A stretch of DNA of 64,000 bases from Bimastos eiseni (Eukaryota; Annelida; Clitellata; Crassiclitellata; Lumbricidae), in assembly GCA_959347315.1 (NCBI GenBank), contig OY365814.1, positions 27,770,329-27,834,328 of the forward strand, read 5' to 3'. A model generated the notes under the pieces. That model had not been told where the DNA came from. It was given only the letters and a program-made list of their open reading frames with translations, and ran no database searches. Positions 1 through 9,960 of this stretch are shown here, piece after piece. Position 1 is the first letter of the stretch, and every line of letters starts with the position of its first letter. A program made the position numbers and the translations under genes.

Positions 1-540
1 TTTCGCTGATCAGGTGGGATGGGCCCCTCTGCCGTCGATCGCAAGACGGACCGTGCACTGATCGTAGGAGTCAACAGGCTGACTGACAGAAAAAGACCGA
101 TCGTGAGAAATGCTCACAGGTCTGAGTGCTGTTCGAGAGTGGGGTGAAGTCCGATCGTTGGAAATAAATGAATGACAGTTCTGTTCGGGAAGACGGGGAA
201 GATGGTGACCCCGTCGGCAGCCGCGAGAAAGAGATCGGGTAAAGCCCCGAGGAACCGAACGTTTATATCGAGAGACCTCGTTGGCCGTTGAGATAATATA
301 CGGGAAGAGTTCCCCAGTGAACACGTTGGTTAAAAGACGGGGAGGGCGGCCCCGTGAAGCCGTTGGAAACAGACCAAGAGAGCTACCGGTGAGGCCGTTG
401 ACACATTATGGGAAACATAAATACGTTCGATAAATACGGAGGGTGACCCCATTGGTGCGTTCGATACAGGGAAAGTTCCCTTTGATGCCGAAAACCTGAT
501 CAATTGCGGGCGTCTCCGAATATTCTTTTCTGTTTACGGT
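1..540 (+). mobile_element. Partial copy A of the hairpin-array dispersed element
   Basis: This stretch is closely similar, about 90% by eye, to 14341-15095, beginning with the shared TTTCGCTGAT and GGGCCCCTCTGCCGTCGATC. It is truncated by the left window edge. Similarity stops near 540, where copy B continues into further modules. Relative to copy B it lacks about 205 bases (14565-14768), with the break lying between two GTGACCCCGT direct repeats. The same short hairpins are present, for example GTGAG/CTCAC inside GACC/GGTC at 95-122 and AGGGAA/TTCCCT near 470. No coding capacity is seen. The type call as mobile element rests on its being dispersed. No reverse transcriptase or transposase is visible. 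Confidence 0.6.
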
Positions 541-797
541 TAATAATACTTGTGGTAACCTATTGGGTGGGCGATTTAACCAAAATTATGGTTAAATGCG
601 TCAATTTATCCAAATGACAACTACTCTTATAGCCTAACTTAAGGGCCTTTGTAATTACTGATCTAGCAGGCCTTATAGGGCTACTAGAACATTCGATGAC
701 TCAATCATACTCTGACTCGTTCAATCGTCAACCACACAACTTTCGCCTAAACGATATCCTCCATATTCCGAACTAAAAGATCCTCTGAAAACCAGAC
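541..797. other. Intergenic, nothing recognised
   Basis: AT-rich DNA between the partial element at the left edge and the hAT-type element. I see no splice-flanked ORF, RNA gene or repeat. Confidence 0.5.
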
Positions 798-1128
798 CAG
801 GGCCATCTTATCCAGTAAGCACCGTAGGCACAGTGCCCAGGGCCTACGAAGCTATCAGGGCCTACGAAATTTTTTAGACATTTTTTTTAAATACAAAAAT
901 GAAAAAAGGACTTTGAGTAATTTAAAAAACTTTAATCATTAAACTGTAACAAAGAAGAAGTAGCAAACTTATTAAATTCGAAGTTGAAAGTGAATAATTT
1001 GAATGTGTGTGTTTAATAACTGTTTAGGTTTACTCGTTTAATGTTTTGTGCAAAGCAGTAGTCGAGGTAGGCTTATATGAAAGAGTGCCTAGGGCAGTAG
1101 AGCCTATGACGACCTTAAAACGGCCCTG
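798..1128. mobile_element. Non-autonomous hAT-type element with 8-bp target duplication
   Basis: The left end reads CAGGGCCATCTTA and the right end, reverse complemented, reads CAGGGCCGTTTTA. This is the CAGGG-type terminal inverted repeat of hAT transposons. A second shared subterminal block on both sides contains GTGCC, AGGGC and CCTA words. The flanks are AACCAGAC (790-797) and AAGCAGAC (1129-1136), an 8-bp target duplication with one mismatch, which is the length expected for hAT. At 331 bp with no transposase it is a MITE-like derivative that must depend on an autonomous relative. Confidence 0.75.
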
Positions 1129-1144
1129 AAGCAGACCTTGACTT

Positions 1145-1240
1145 ACTCTGGACTAGCATTTGGACGACTCCTATGATTCGACGCAGCGCTTGTGAATCGA
1201 CTAGTTCCCTGAGTTTTACTTTTGAGTGGCGCTTTAGAAG
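1145..1240 (+). repeat. Dispersed repeat family C, copy 1
   Basis: It contains GACGCAGCGCTTGTGAATCG, then TGAGTGGCGCTTTAGAAGTT. The same arrangement recurs at 50360-50445 and in part at 23835-23890. The opposite strand carries it at 3185-3290 and 20895-20960. The family is SINE-like in size, but no tRNA-type promoter boxes were found. Its origin is unknown. Confidence 0.55.
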
Positions 1241-1353
1241 TTTCGATGTAACGTAAGATTAGGCTAATTGAATTGAACTGTGTCTGTTGCAGCGCCGCGT
1301 CATAAATCATAGGCTAAATGTGCATCATTTAAAATTTCTGTGATAGGTGGTGT

Positions 1354-1472
1354 GATGGAGAAATGGTGATAATGGGTGATGGAGAAATGGTGATAAGGGG
1401 TGATGGAGAAATGGTGATAAGGGGTGATGGAGAAATGGTGATAAGGGGTGATGGAGAAATGGTGATAATGGA
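1354..1472 (+). repeat. 24-bp minisatellite, about 5 copies
   Basis: The unit GATGGAGAAATGGTGATAAG plus GGGT is repeated about five times. Because 24 is divisible by three, an open frame runs through it, but this is a repeat artefact and not a gene. Confidence 0.9.
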
Positions 1473-1960
1473 CGTTAAGAGCAGAAGATCAGCACGCACA
1501 CGGTTTGGATCGATTCCTGCTGCCCTCCCACAGGTCGACTCAGCCTTTCATTCGCCAGGTGGTGTCACAAAATGAGCAGTAGGGTGGGATAAGTTTAAAA
1601 TATAGTCCATTTAGGATACAAAAAAGTTTGTCAAGCAAAAACACGCCTACAGTAAGAACAATACACAGACAGTTGTTAAAATACTTTTAAAAAAGTCTTC
1701 ATTAAAAAGTAGATAGCGGATTTTTTGTGCCCTCTTCTTCTCCGAGTGCCCCCTCCCCATTTGCAGAGCGCTGTGCACTTTTTCAGAGGAACGTGTTCTA
1801 GTCAATTGTAGCATATGATAGGGCCTATAATTAGAACTGTCTGCGTCGAATATATGTAAATAACATCGGCTTCAAGCGGTATCAGACCCGTCAAAGCCGT
1901 TGCTTACATGTTGTGGATAAGGTACCGTGACCGTTCTGTGCACGATAGTTCCGGGCATCT
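1473..1960. other. Intergenic, nothing recognised
   Basis: No coding exon, RNA gene or repeat was identified in this AT-rich stretch. Confidence 0.5.
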
Positions 1961-1964
1961 TCCC

Positions 1965-2290
1965 TTACCTCAAATACTCTCATCCTCTCTTACCTTAAAA
2001 TACTCTCACCCTCCCTTACCTCCAATACTCTCACCCTCCCTTACCTCCAATACTCTCACCCTCCCTTACCTCCAATACTCTCACCCTCCTTTACCTCCAA
2101 TACACTCATCCTCCCTTACCTCCAATACTCTCATCCTCCTTTACCTCCAATACACTCATCCTCCCTTACCTCCAATACTCTCATCCTCCTTTACCTCCAA
2201 TACACTCATCCTCCCTTACCTCCAATATTCTCATCCTCCCTTACCTCTAATATGCTCTCATCGTCCTAGGCTTCCTTACCTCCAATACTA
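1965..2290 (+). repeat. 25-bp minisatellite, about 12-13 copies
   Basis: The unit is CCCTCCCTTACCTCCAATAC plus TCTCA. The 25-bp period shifts frame at each copy, and the long open frame across it comes from the lack of stop words in the unit. Copies differ mainly at ACTCTCAC/ATACACTCAT and CCC/CTT positions. Units are contiguous with no spacers, so this is not a CRISPR array. Confidence 0.9.
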
Positions 2291-3180
2291 TGATATAAAC
2301 CGTCGAGGCAGGTACTCTCAGAATCTTAAGGCTGTGTAGCCTATAGCTGCTGCTTTAGCTAATGAGACAAACACGATTGCCAAATTTTAAGGAGGAAGTT
2401 GCATGCGTAGGCCTATATTAATTGGTAATTAGATAACTAAATGCCCAGAATAGGTCATCATTAGTCATAGGATCACGATCTGCAGTCGATCACGAGGTCA
2501 ATTATAATTATAATTATAATTTGGACACCGCATGCAGTGTCTTCATTTAAACTTAAACAAGTAGCAGTCGCAGTGACACCGTTGAAATCTATGCCACTTA
2601 CTGCCTAGGTTCCGGTATTATACGAAGACTTAGTCCCCTTCACGCCACAACATAATTATATAGGCCTATAGGCCCGTACGTGTGACAATTAACCTACTGC
2701 AGCCTAAAAGTAGGCGTAGATTACGATTCTTATATTTTATGCCATTATCATATTCCAAAGGCATCAACTAATGAGTGTTGATAATTATAGGCCTATCATC
2801 AATCACATATCACTCATCACACCTATATTATGTGGGTCAATAGTTATAAATTGCTGACATCGCGATGGCGGATCTCCAAACTGTTGCAACATAAAACCTA
2901 CGCCTTCCTCGAGAATCTATAGATCCCACACTCGCTGTTCTCTAAAGTTTTGTGAAGCACGAATTATGTAACAGGGTATACTGTGGCAATAACACATTAG
3001 TTTACGTGACGTGTCTTCTATTTATTTTAAGTGGCGGATCTCAAGTGCAAGGTTCCGGAGCAAAAGATAGGCTACGGCTAGATTTAGTGGAATTTATAAC
3101 CACTAGATGTAGCAACTAGCTATGCAAATGGATCAATTCTATCGAAAAATAGCCTAGTGTACACTTCAAATTTCCATAGC
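2291..3180. other. Intergenic, AT-rich, no gene seen
   Basis: It contains a short (TATAAT)n-like run near 2503-2522 and many AGGCCTA words. I see no gene. Confidence 0.5.
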
Positions 3181-3184
3181 GCCA

Positions 3185-3290
3185 CCAAAAAGCGGGCACC
3201 AGCTTATTCGAGAGCGCTGCGTGAAAATCATGGGGTCGCTCGAAGGATAGTCCGAAGGATGTCCATTAGTCCAAGTCATAGTATAAGGGT
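3185..3290 (-). repeat. Dispersed repeat family C, copy 2 (inverted)
   Basis: It includes AGCGCCACCAAAAAGCGGGC and AGCTTATTCGAGAGCGCTGC. The reverse complement matches the order of the plus-strand copies (CAGCGCTCTCGAATAAGCTGG-like block, then TGGCGCT). Confidence 0.5.
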
Positions 3291-3477
3291 GAGATGAGGA
3301 GAGTAGCTGTCAAGGCGGGTGTCGTGTAAGTCGAAAATTAGAAGGTGGATGATCAGGTCAATTGGGGAAAGAGTTTTGGACGGGATTAGACTTGCCAGTG
3401 GAAAGCTCGAGGTGTCGGATCTCATCTCCGGATAGATACGGCAGAATTTATGCCTGTGTGAAATAATAAAGTGCCTG

Positions 3478-3628
3478 AGAAGAGGTTAAGAACAAAATTG
3501 AAAAAGAGAGGAGAGGGTGAACTGAAGGAGAGAGAGGGTTAGGGCTAAATAGAGGAAAGAAAGGGGAGAGTGAACTGAGAGCGAGGGGGTAGTGAAAAAT
3601 GGAAGGAAGGGAGGTTGAGGGCAAGGCC
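3478..3628. repeat. Purine-rich arm facing a pyrimidine-rich arm at 3965-4135
   Basis: GGAAAG/GAGAG-rich DNA. Words such as AAATAGAGGAAAG and GAGAGCGA occur here, and their reverse complements occur in 3965-4135. The two tracts therefore form an imperfect long inverted pair around the ~65-bp array. Confidence 0.5.
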
Positions 3629-3649
3629 TAACTTAATCGTAGTAAACCA

Positions 3650-3955
3650 AACACGGTGTATGTGGTGCCACCTAGAGAATCAAAATGAACTAGTTTCACC
3701 GTGTAAAATTAACGCCGTGTAAAGGCGCCACCTAACGAATCGATACGAACTAACTTTTGTCGTACTCGATAAACATCTGATAAACACCGTGTGTATGGCG
3801 CCAAATAGATAATCGAAGTGAACTGATTCTATCGTGTTAAAAATAAAGACCGTATACATGGCGCCACTTAATGAATCGAAATGAACCAATTTTGTCCTGT
3901 TAAATAAGCACCGTACATATGGCACCACCTAGCGAATTGAAATTAACCAAAATAA
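3650..3955. repeat. Degenerate ~62-65-bp tandem array, about 5 copies
   Basis: Each unit holds CACCGT-GTATATGGCGCCACCTAA, then GAATCGAAATGAAC, then a T-rich spacer. Isolated relatives occur near 23700 (CGTACAGCGCCACCT) and 35890 (GCGGCGCCATAG). It is non-coding. Confidence 0.75.
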
Positions 3956-3964
3956 AGAAAAGGG

Positions 3965-4135
3965 AGGTTCCGGGCTAAACATCTCCCTCTCTTTCTTCCA
4001 TTTGCTCTCTTCCTCCCTTTCCTTCCTTTCGCTCTCAGCCTCCCTTTCCTCTATTTCGCCTTCAATCCATTTCCTCCTTTGCGCTCTTAGCCTTACCTAA
4101 ATTTGCTCTCTTCCTCCTTTCCTCCATTTTGCCCA
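3965..4135. repeat. Pyrimidine-rich degenerate minisatellite
   Basis: CCTTTCCTCCATTT-GCTCTC units in an imperfect tandem order. It is partly complementary to 3478-3628. Confidence 0.55.
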
Positions 4136-4254
4136 ACTATTATTAATAACACATGCATTATAAATTGCACACCCTTAAAACGTCTTGTGCAATTGATATA
4201 TATTCTTGGTGAACACATCATCTCAGAGTAAACTCTGCCACTGGTCGCACTCAG

Positions 4255-4340
4255 CAAGTGCCAGTCCCAAGCCTGGATAAAGAAGGAGGGCGACGCTAAT
4301 GATCTATGTTATCACATAGTATCGTTAAACTGCAACAACC
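4255..4340 (+). repeat. Dispersed repeat family B, forward copy of an inverted pair
   Basis: It starts with CCAGTCCCAAGCCTGGATAA, continues through GGGCGACGCTAATGATC and ends with TCGTTAAACTGCA. The reverse complement of 4505-4600 is the same sequence with few changes. Together they form a foldback of about 85-bp arms around a ~165-bp centre. Other copies lie at 13497, 24983, 44346 and 45412. The sequence resembles 3' ends of LINE-like repeats, but the family cannot be named from this window. Confidence 0.75.
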
Positions 4341-4504
4341 ATCTCTGAGTTTTTCGTCATCAACCATTGAAGTCATACGACGACGTTAAACTGTGGAATA
4401 ATAATAATTCAGTTCAATGATTGGTTGAATTGGCTGATTTTGGCAATAGGGATGCAATTAAATATACGATAGGATTAACTTATATTGCACCAATTTTGCA
4501 TTTG

Positions 4505-4600
4505 CATAGTTGACTGCAGTTTAACGACACTGTGTGATAACAAGGATCGTTAGCGTCCTCCTCCTCCTTTATCCAGGCTTGGGACTGGCTCTGCTGGACT
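4505..4600 (-). repeat. Dispersed repeat family B, reverse copy of an inverted pair
   Basis: TTTAACGACACTGTGTGATAAC, GTTAGCGTCCTCCTCC and TTTATCCAGGCTTGGGACTGG are the reverse complement of the copy at 4255-4340. Confidence 0.75.
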
Positions 4601-5014
4601 ACAGGTAGTTGCTACTGGACAGCTTCTTAAATTGGAAGTACGTTGGTGTATTTCGATTACTAATTCTGTGTTCCAAATTTATTGTGTAACATTGGATGCT
4701 GCTGAATCAGCATAGACGGCTTGGCCTTTGTAATACTAAAACACAAAGTGGAAGTAAGCCTGTTAGGTTGTAACTAAAGTCTGTCTTATGGCAATTTCAC
4801 AAACTTTGTGTGGGTGTAGGCATGTAACTGCCATAACTTCAGATATTTTTTGATGAAAGTAGGCATATAGCTAGTTAACACCAGCACTTACAGAAAACTG
4901 AAATATTTTAAAACAGTTATGATCGTGGTTGTTGTGTGCCTGTCTTTATGATTGACCACGGAGAAGCACCTTTGCACAGTAATATCATTGACATGTTGTC
5001 CCAGTGCCCTTCAC

Positions 5015-5016
5015 TA

Positions 5017-5047
<31 letters not shown>

Positions 5048-5132
5048 ATCCCTCTCTCTCTTTCTCTCTCTCTCTCTCCCTCTCTCTGTCTCTCTCTCTC
5101 CCTCTCTGTCTCTGTCTCTCTCTCTGTCTTTG

Positions 5133-5177
<45 letters not shown>

Positions 5178-5335
5178 TTCTCTGTCTCTCTCTCTCCCTC
5201 TCTCTGTCTCTCTGTCTCCCTTTCTCTCTCTGTCGGTCTCTCTCTCCCTCTCTCATTGACCCACTCACTCACTCTCACATTCACTCACTCATTCGCACAT
5301 TCACTCATTCACTCACTCACTCAAAATTCTCTGCC
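5015..5335 (+). repeat. (CT)n/(TCTCTG)n pyrimidine microsatellite, then (CACT)n
   Basis: A tract of TCTC with TCTG and CCCTC variants to about 5255, followed by CACTCACTCATT units. All open frames across it on both strands are low-complexity artefacts (Ser/Leu or Arg/Glu). Confidence 0.95.
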
Positions 5336-7000
5336 TCTCTGCCTGCCTTATCTTCCTAGACTATTTTATGTCTCTAATTCGGTTTAGTAAAACTTCGTTT
5401 ATAATTTTATGACGGTTTGCAGTTCTACAATTAAGATCAGCGCCTATGCCCATAATTGTAAGGTACCATGCATCATGATTATGATATTTTGTAGGCCTAA
5501 TATTAATTAAGCTACCCCAATGTAATTATATCATTATTATTATTTTAATTATTATTATCATTATTTTTGTATTATTATTTTTTAATTATTATTATTAATA
5601 TAATTTATTGTTATTATTATTGTTATTATTACTATTGCTACTATTATTTTCCCTGAGGTACATAATTATCCGTCGGGATTCCAAATATTAGGGGGCTTTG
5701 TTCTCGAATGACTATAGGCCTACTTCTCGGATGATTTTGTGTTTAATATTACTCTAATTGATTTAAAACTTCCGTAGCACCACACCACAAGGAATCAAGC
5801 GATGGTGCCCCAAATCCAGACCGTTGACTGATTGACAATATCCAGATGACAGATAGGCTACGACCTGCTTCCTACAACATACTGCACTCATGAGGTTCAC
5901 ACGTATAAATATGAATGCAAACGAAAACGCCTTTAGCCGATTGGCTGAGCGAATGTTGTAGGAACAAAGTTACGAAAGAATCTTAGTAATTTGCGCATCA
6001 TGTGACATAGTAGTGCCTATGAGTACGAATAAATTCATATAAGCGAATGATTAATTCTACATTTTAATTAATAATTCATTCACTGCTGAATAGATTTTAA
6101 TTTATAATAGATCAACGGTATCAAGCTGTCGACATAGGCGTACCTAGTACCCATTAATTAACGGTAGTTACTTTAGGGTTAATATAAGTGCTCAGATGGA
6201 AAAGAGGACATACAAAATGTTTGCTTACAAGATCCGGTTAGCATCCAGTAGCTGGCTCCTACCTCAGTGTTAGGTGTTGACTGTGTTATACAAGTAAATG
6301 TAAAGTTAAGCTTCATAAATTATTGTTCTTATTCAAAATGGTTTCAATTATAAACTTTATTGAGTGAGTTTACAGCACAGATTACATTACACTAACTGTA
6401 CACTGCAGAAACAAAACAGTGACCAACTTACAAAGCAGTAATGACACAACATTCTGAATCATTATCACCGGAATCGTCCGGATTTGAGGAAATTGAGGTT
6501 TGGACCGTATATAGACTGCGCTTGGAGCTGAGCTCAGCAGTATTTCTCTGAAGAACTGATGGCCTTCCGCAAGTTAGGCTGGCTGCTGAGATATTATGAA
6601 TGAAATTCTGCGCATGACATAATTAGGCCTATATATGCTTAAAGTTCCGCTGCAGAAAAGGAATTCCACAAGGAACTTATTTCTCTCCTTTGACCACTGA
6701 CTTTACATCAGAGAAAATACTCGTTCAGACAACGTGGACGGACAGGAAAACTATATAATTATGGCAATAACCATATTTCTGGAAAGCCGCCCGGTCGCCT
6801 GGACAGAGGCCTAAAAAGAGGACATGTCCGGGAAACCCTGACACATGGTAACTCTAATATACTTACCTTTTCCTATATATTAGTAGGCATTTGTATACTT
6901 TGATCCTAATGTATACGATTGATATTAATAGTAATTTAATTCTATAGACCTCATATTACGCCGAATTAAACTGTCCATACGACCAGCTCCGTGGAGCACA
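5336..7000. other. Intergenic upstream of FoxA, no gene seen
   Basis: AT-rich DNA with an (ATT)n-like stretch at 5530-5650. The block GAGGACATGTCCGGGAAACC near 6818-6837 looks like the end of a decayed transposable element, but I could not delimit it. No splice-flanked coding exon was found. Confidence 0.4.
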
Positions 7001-7049
7001 ATACTGCATTCAGCTGTGTTGCGCAGTAATTCAGCTCACGCCATCCTTA

Positions 7050-7260
7050 CCGACACGTGCCAATCAGACGGGGCGAGGATGTCTGGACCAATGGTACGTA
7101 GGAGGGCGGAGTTAATAGCGGAACTGATCGTAGTCCCGCCTTCGCGTCTCGATATTGATATCGATTCGGCAAATATGCGGCCGCGTTGCTTTGCATATTT
7201 GCCCACGTTGCACAGGCGAAGACCCGCCATTGCCCAATTGTTCCCTCATAAACATCTCTG
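7050..7260 (+). promoter_or_regulatory. Putative FoxA upstream promoter or enhancer block
   Basis: Within 210 bp of GC-richer DNA upstream of FoxA I see an E-box CACGTG (7054-7059) abutting CCAATCAG (7060-7067), a second CCAATGG (about 7088-7094) and GGGCGGAG (about 7104-7111). There is also a perfect 11-bp inverted repeat, GGCAAATATGC (7168-7178) and GCATATTTGCC (7193-7203). A forkhead-type ATAAACA word lies at 7248-7254 and an ATTGTT (SOX-type) word near 7239. FoxA is known to repress its own expression in sea urchins, so a Fox site here would fit, but binding is inferred only from motif matches. Confidence 0.4.
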
Positions 7261-7778
7261 TATATGACTATGCGGCGGGCTTAGCGGGCTTCTGTCGAGC
7301 CGACTGTCAAACAGACTGGTCTGTGTGCTCAGCGCTTCAGGTTCTCGTTTGCTCCTACGAACAGGGCCGAACAGAATCGAGTGTGCGTGGTACTCTGAAC
7401 GCATAATTCGGTGGTCATCTATACTAGGGAGCTCCCTCCTGTCGCGAGAGGGAGACACACAGAGAGAAAGACAGACAGAGAAAGACTGACACGTACGCAC
7501 AAAAACACAAATTGCCACACAGATCTAGTGTGCACGTTTTTCCGGGGGCACCGCGGCCGCGAGTCGGGACCACCCAGCTGAGAAATGGTTCAACAATAAG
7601 ACACCCCCTCCTAGCGGTGACTCTGCTCTCGGACTGGGCATACCTGTCGACGATTAACTAGCCTTCTTCGTGGTGGCGGAACTTCGTGAAGACGGAACGG
7701 GAAACAAGGTCGTCTGCTAATTCACCCGGCGTCGATGTTAGCCTGCGCGTCGTGCGTCGTCATCACTAGTCTTGGGGA

Positions 7779-7849
7779 TTATATAGCGCTGCCCTGATTG
7801 CATATCCTACCTCGCTGATCGGGCGCCAATTTGAGGTGAGCGATGCGCC
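7779..7849 (+). promoter_or_regulatory. Possible FoxA proximal TATA box and 5' leader
   Basis: TTATATAGCGC occurs about 60 bases before the start codon, with a position compatible with a short 5' leader. The same 11-mer is the core of a dispersed retroelement end found many times in this window, so it may be a chance or repeat-derived match. The CCAAT/GC-box block near 7.05-7.1 kb is a competing promoter candidate that would give a longer leader. Confidence 0.3.
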
Positions 7850-9622
7850 ATGTTTGCCACTAATTCGACCTATGATACGCCGATGAACTCGCTCGACATG
7901 ATCGGATGTAACTATTCCATTTCCGGTTCCGCCTGCATGAACCCCGTGGCTTCGATGGGGGGCGCCTACTGCACCGGAGGGGCAGCTGGGTATCCAACGA
8001 GGCACCACGGAAGCATGATGCCGCCACCGTCTGCGCCCCATCCCGGCATCGGCCCCATGGCCCCTGGTGGTGGCTCAGCGTCTGCGATGGGCCCTCCTCC
8101 ATCGATGGGGCCCTTCAACGCCATGTCGGACATGCTGATGCCTCCCCAGGTGAACGGCATGACGGGGGTCGGTGGAGGTCCCCCTTGCGGTCCGGCGGGG
8201 CTCTTCCAACCACCCTGCAGTCCATCGTCCATCGACTCGGCCCTGATGGGCGGGCAGGGGCCGCTGAGCAGGGTGCGCGACAAGAACTACCGCCGCAACT
8301 ACACGCATGCCAAGCCACCCTACTCCTACATCTCGCTCATCACGTGGGCTATCCAGAACGCCAAGGCGAAGATGTGCACGCTCAACGAGATCTACCAGAT
8401 CATCATGGAACTGTTTCCCTTCTACCGTCAGAACCAGCAGCGTTGGCAGAACTCAATCCGGCACAGCCTCTCCTTCAACGACTGCTTCGTCAAGGTCCCT
8501 CGATCCGCCGATCGCCCGGGGAAGGGCAGCTACTGGACGCTGCACCCCGACTCAGGGAACATGTTCGAGAACGGGTGTTATCTGAGGAGGCAGAAGCGAT
8601 TCAAGTGTCCAAAGAAGCAGGCGCTGAAGCAAACACAGAAGGGTGGAGGAGGAGGCACCAGCGCCACTGGGGGTGTAGGAGGGAGAGAGGGTGATGGGGT
8701 GGGAGGGAGGGCAACGGGTAGGACGAGCAACGAGAGGGGTGCTTCACCCGATTCAGGGCGGAGGGGAGCGACAACTGCGGCGGAGAGAGGCGACGAGGGT
8801 GGTCAGACAATATCAACGAAGGACAAGGGGGAGATGAAGACGCCTGTCGCTGCAGTCAATCAGTCAAGGTGTTCTCAAGCCCAGCATCCACAGCAACTTC
8901 ATCATCCATCGACGTCCCCATACGGCGTTCCTCATCACCCATACCCTGTCACTAATGGATCGCATCAGAAGGGGTCCCTGGCCGCGACCGTCACGGATTC
9001 GCCGTACGCCGACGCCTCGCCTTCCCTGCGAGGACCATCGGCCCCAGCGGTTGACGGCGCCTTCAGCCTCCTGCGCCTCGACGAACGACTCCTGCATCGG
9101 ATGCCTGACCCGTGCGGCGGGGGCAGCGGACCGGAACACCACGGCAATCCGTTCCACCTGAACGGGTCCGTTATTGATCCGGAAAACGGACTGCGCCATG
9201 CCATGTACGATTCGATCTACGACCCCAGCCACGTTCAGTCACTCATGCAACGACGACAACAACAACAGCAGCAGCAACAACAACAACACCTTCATCACCC
9301 TCATCATCATTCCGACATGATAAACGTAAACGAGGCGAACTGCAGTCTTCCGTTTTCCATCTACCGCCTCATGTCTCCAGCCAAACAGGCGGAGATGGAA
9401 GCAAAGATGGACGACTTCAAGTCCATGTCGTCATCGTCCTCTTCAGCCGCCAATCCCACTTCCGTTTCCGGTTTGTACGCCGGATACGGACGCCAGGACT
9501 CGGCGTTCCTCTTTAACATCTCGAAGAACGGAAATCTGTTGCAGCATCCAATCGAAAACTATTGTCTCCAACGCCCCACGAACTATGGCACGCCATTAGC
9601 CGAACATCACACACGGATCTGA
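7850..9622 (+). CDS. foxA: Forkhead transcription factor FoxA, intronless CDS
   Basis: DNA-binding transcription factor of the FoxA/HNF3/fork head family, a nuclear regulator of endoderm, foregut and axial development in animals. The product has 590 residues. The forkhead winged-helix domain spans about residues 155-253, opening with [15 protein letters not shown] and including [20 protein letters not shown] (recognition helix), [28 protein letters not shown] and [11 protein letters not shown]. These are diagnostic FoxA words. Before it lies a Met/Gly/Pro-rich N-terminal region. After it come Gly/Arg-rich low complexity, a 10-Gln tract (470-479) with His run, and the conserved C-terminal FoxA block [11 protein letters not shown] (500-510). 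The start at 7850 begins the family-like MNS-containing N-terminal segment, and no in-frame interruption occurs to TGA at 9620. Domain residues such as [15 protein letters not shown] differ from the usual vertebrate form. Paralogue confusion (FoxB, FoxC) is unlikely. Confidence 0.97.
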   Translation: MFATNSTYDTPMNSLDMIGCNYSISGSACMNPVASMGGAYCTGGAAGYPTRHHGSMMPPPSAPHPGIGPMAPGGGSASAMGPPPSMGPFNAMSDMLMPPQVNGMTGVGGGPPCGPAGLFQPPCSPSSIDSALMGGQGPLSRVRDKNYRRNYTHAKPPYSYISLITWAIQNAKAKMCTLNEIYQIIMELFPFYRQNQQRWQNSIRHSLSFNDCFVKVPRSADRPGKGSYWTLHPDSGNMFENGCYLRRQKRFKCPKKQALKQTQKGGGGGTSATGGVGGREGDGVGGRATGRTSNERGASPDSGRRGATTAAERGDEGGQTISTKDKGEMKTPVAAVNQSRCSQAQHPQQLHHPSTSPYGVPHHPYPVTNGSHQKGSLAATVTDSPYADASPSLRGPSAPAVDGAFSLLRLDERLLHRMPDPCGGGSGPEHHGNPFHLNGSVIDPENGLRHAMYDSIYDPSHVQSLMQRRQQQQQQQQQQHLHHPHHHSDMINVNEANCSLPFSIYRLMSPAKQAEMEAKMDDFKSMSSSSSSAANPTSVSGLYAGYGRQDSAFLFNISKNGNLLQHPIENYCLQRPTNYGTPLAEHHTRI

Positions 9623-9960
9623 GTTTATTTAGCGCCTTCATCTGCATCTGCTAGCATAATTTGGTCTCTTTGTCTTCTATGTGTAAATATTCATATATAG
9701 ATGGATTTAGGTGTATATACACACAATCAAGTTTTGGCTTTATTGCAATTGAACGACGGGAATTGGTAAGCCATTACTGAATAATTTGGGATATCGGACA
9801 TTTATATAACGCATTTGATTGTATACGAATTTCCCTTCTAGAAAAATCACATAGGCTATATACAAACATATATATTTATATTTATATATACAAACATATA
9901 TATTTATATTTATATATACAAACATATATATTTATATTTATACATGTATACTAAACAAAC
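9623..9960 (+). other. FoxA proximal 3' UTR with a Pumilio-type element
   Basis: Directly after the stop codon. TGTAAATA at 9682-9689 matches the Pumilio response element UGUANAUA. At 9864-9948 there are three copies of a 28-bp AT unit beginning ACAAACATATATATTTATAT. I see no AATAAA before 10896, so the UTR may extend to about 10.9 kb across the CT microsatellite, or an alternative signal is used. Confidence 0.5.

Noticed and set aside
1965..2290. Possible CRISPR-like array of 25-bp repeats
   Set aside because: Units are contiguous with no spacers, and the genome is eukaryotic. It is a minisatellite.
8185..8694. Alternative-frame open frames inside FoxA (169 residues and several shorter, both strands)
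   Set aside because: Shadows of the GC-rich FoxA coding frame. Only the 7850 frame carries the forkhead domain.
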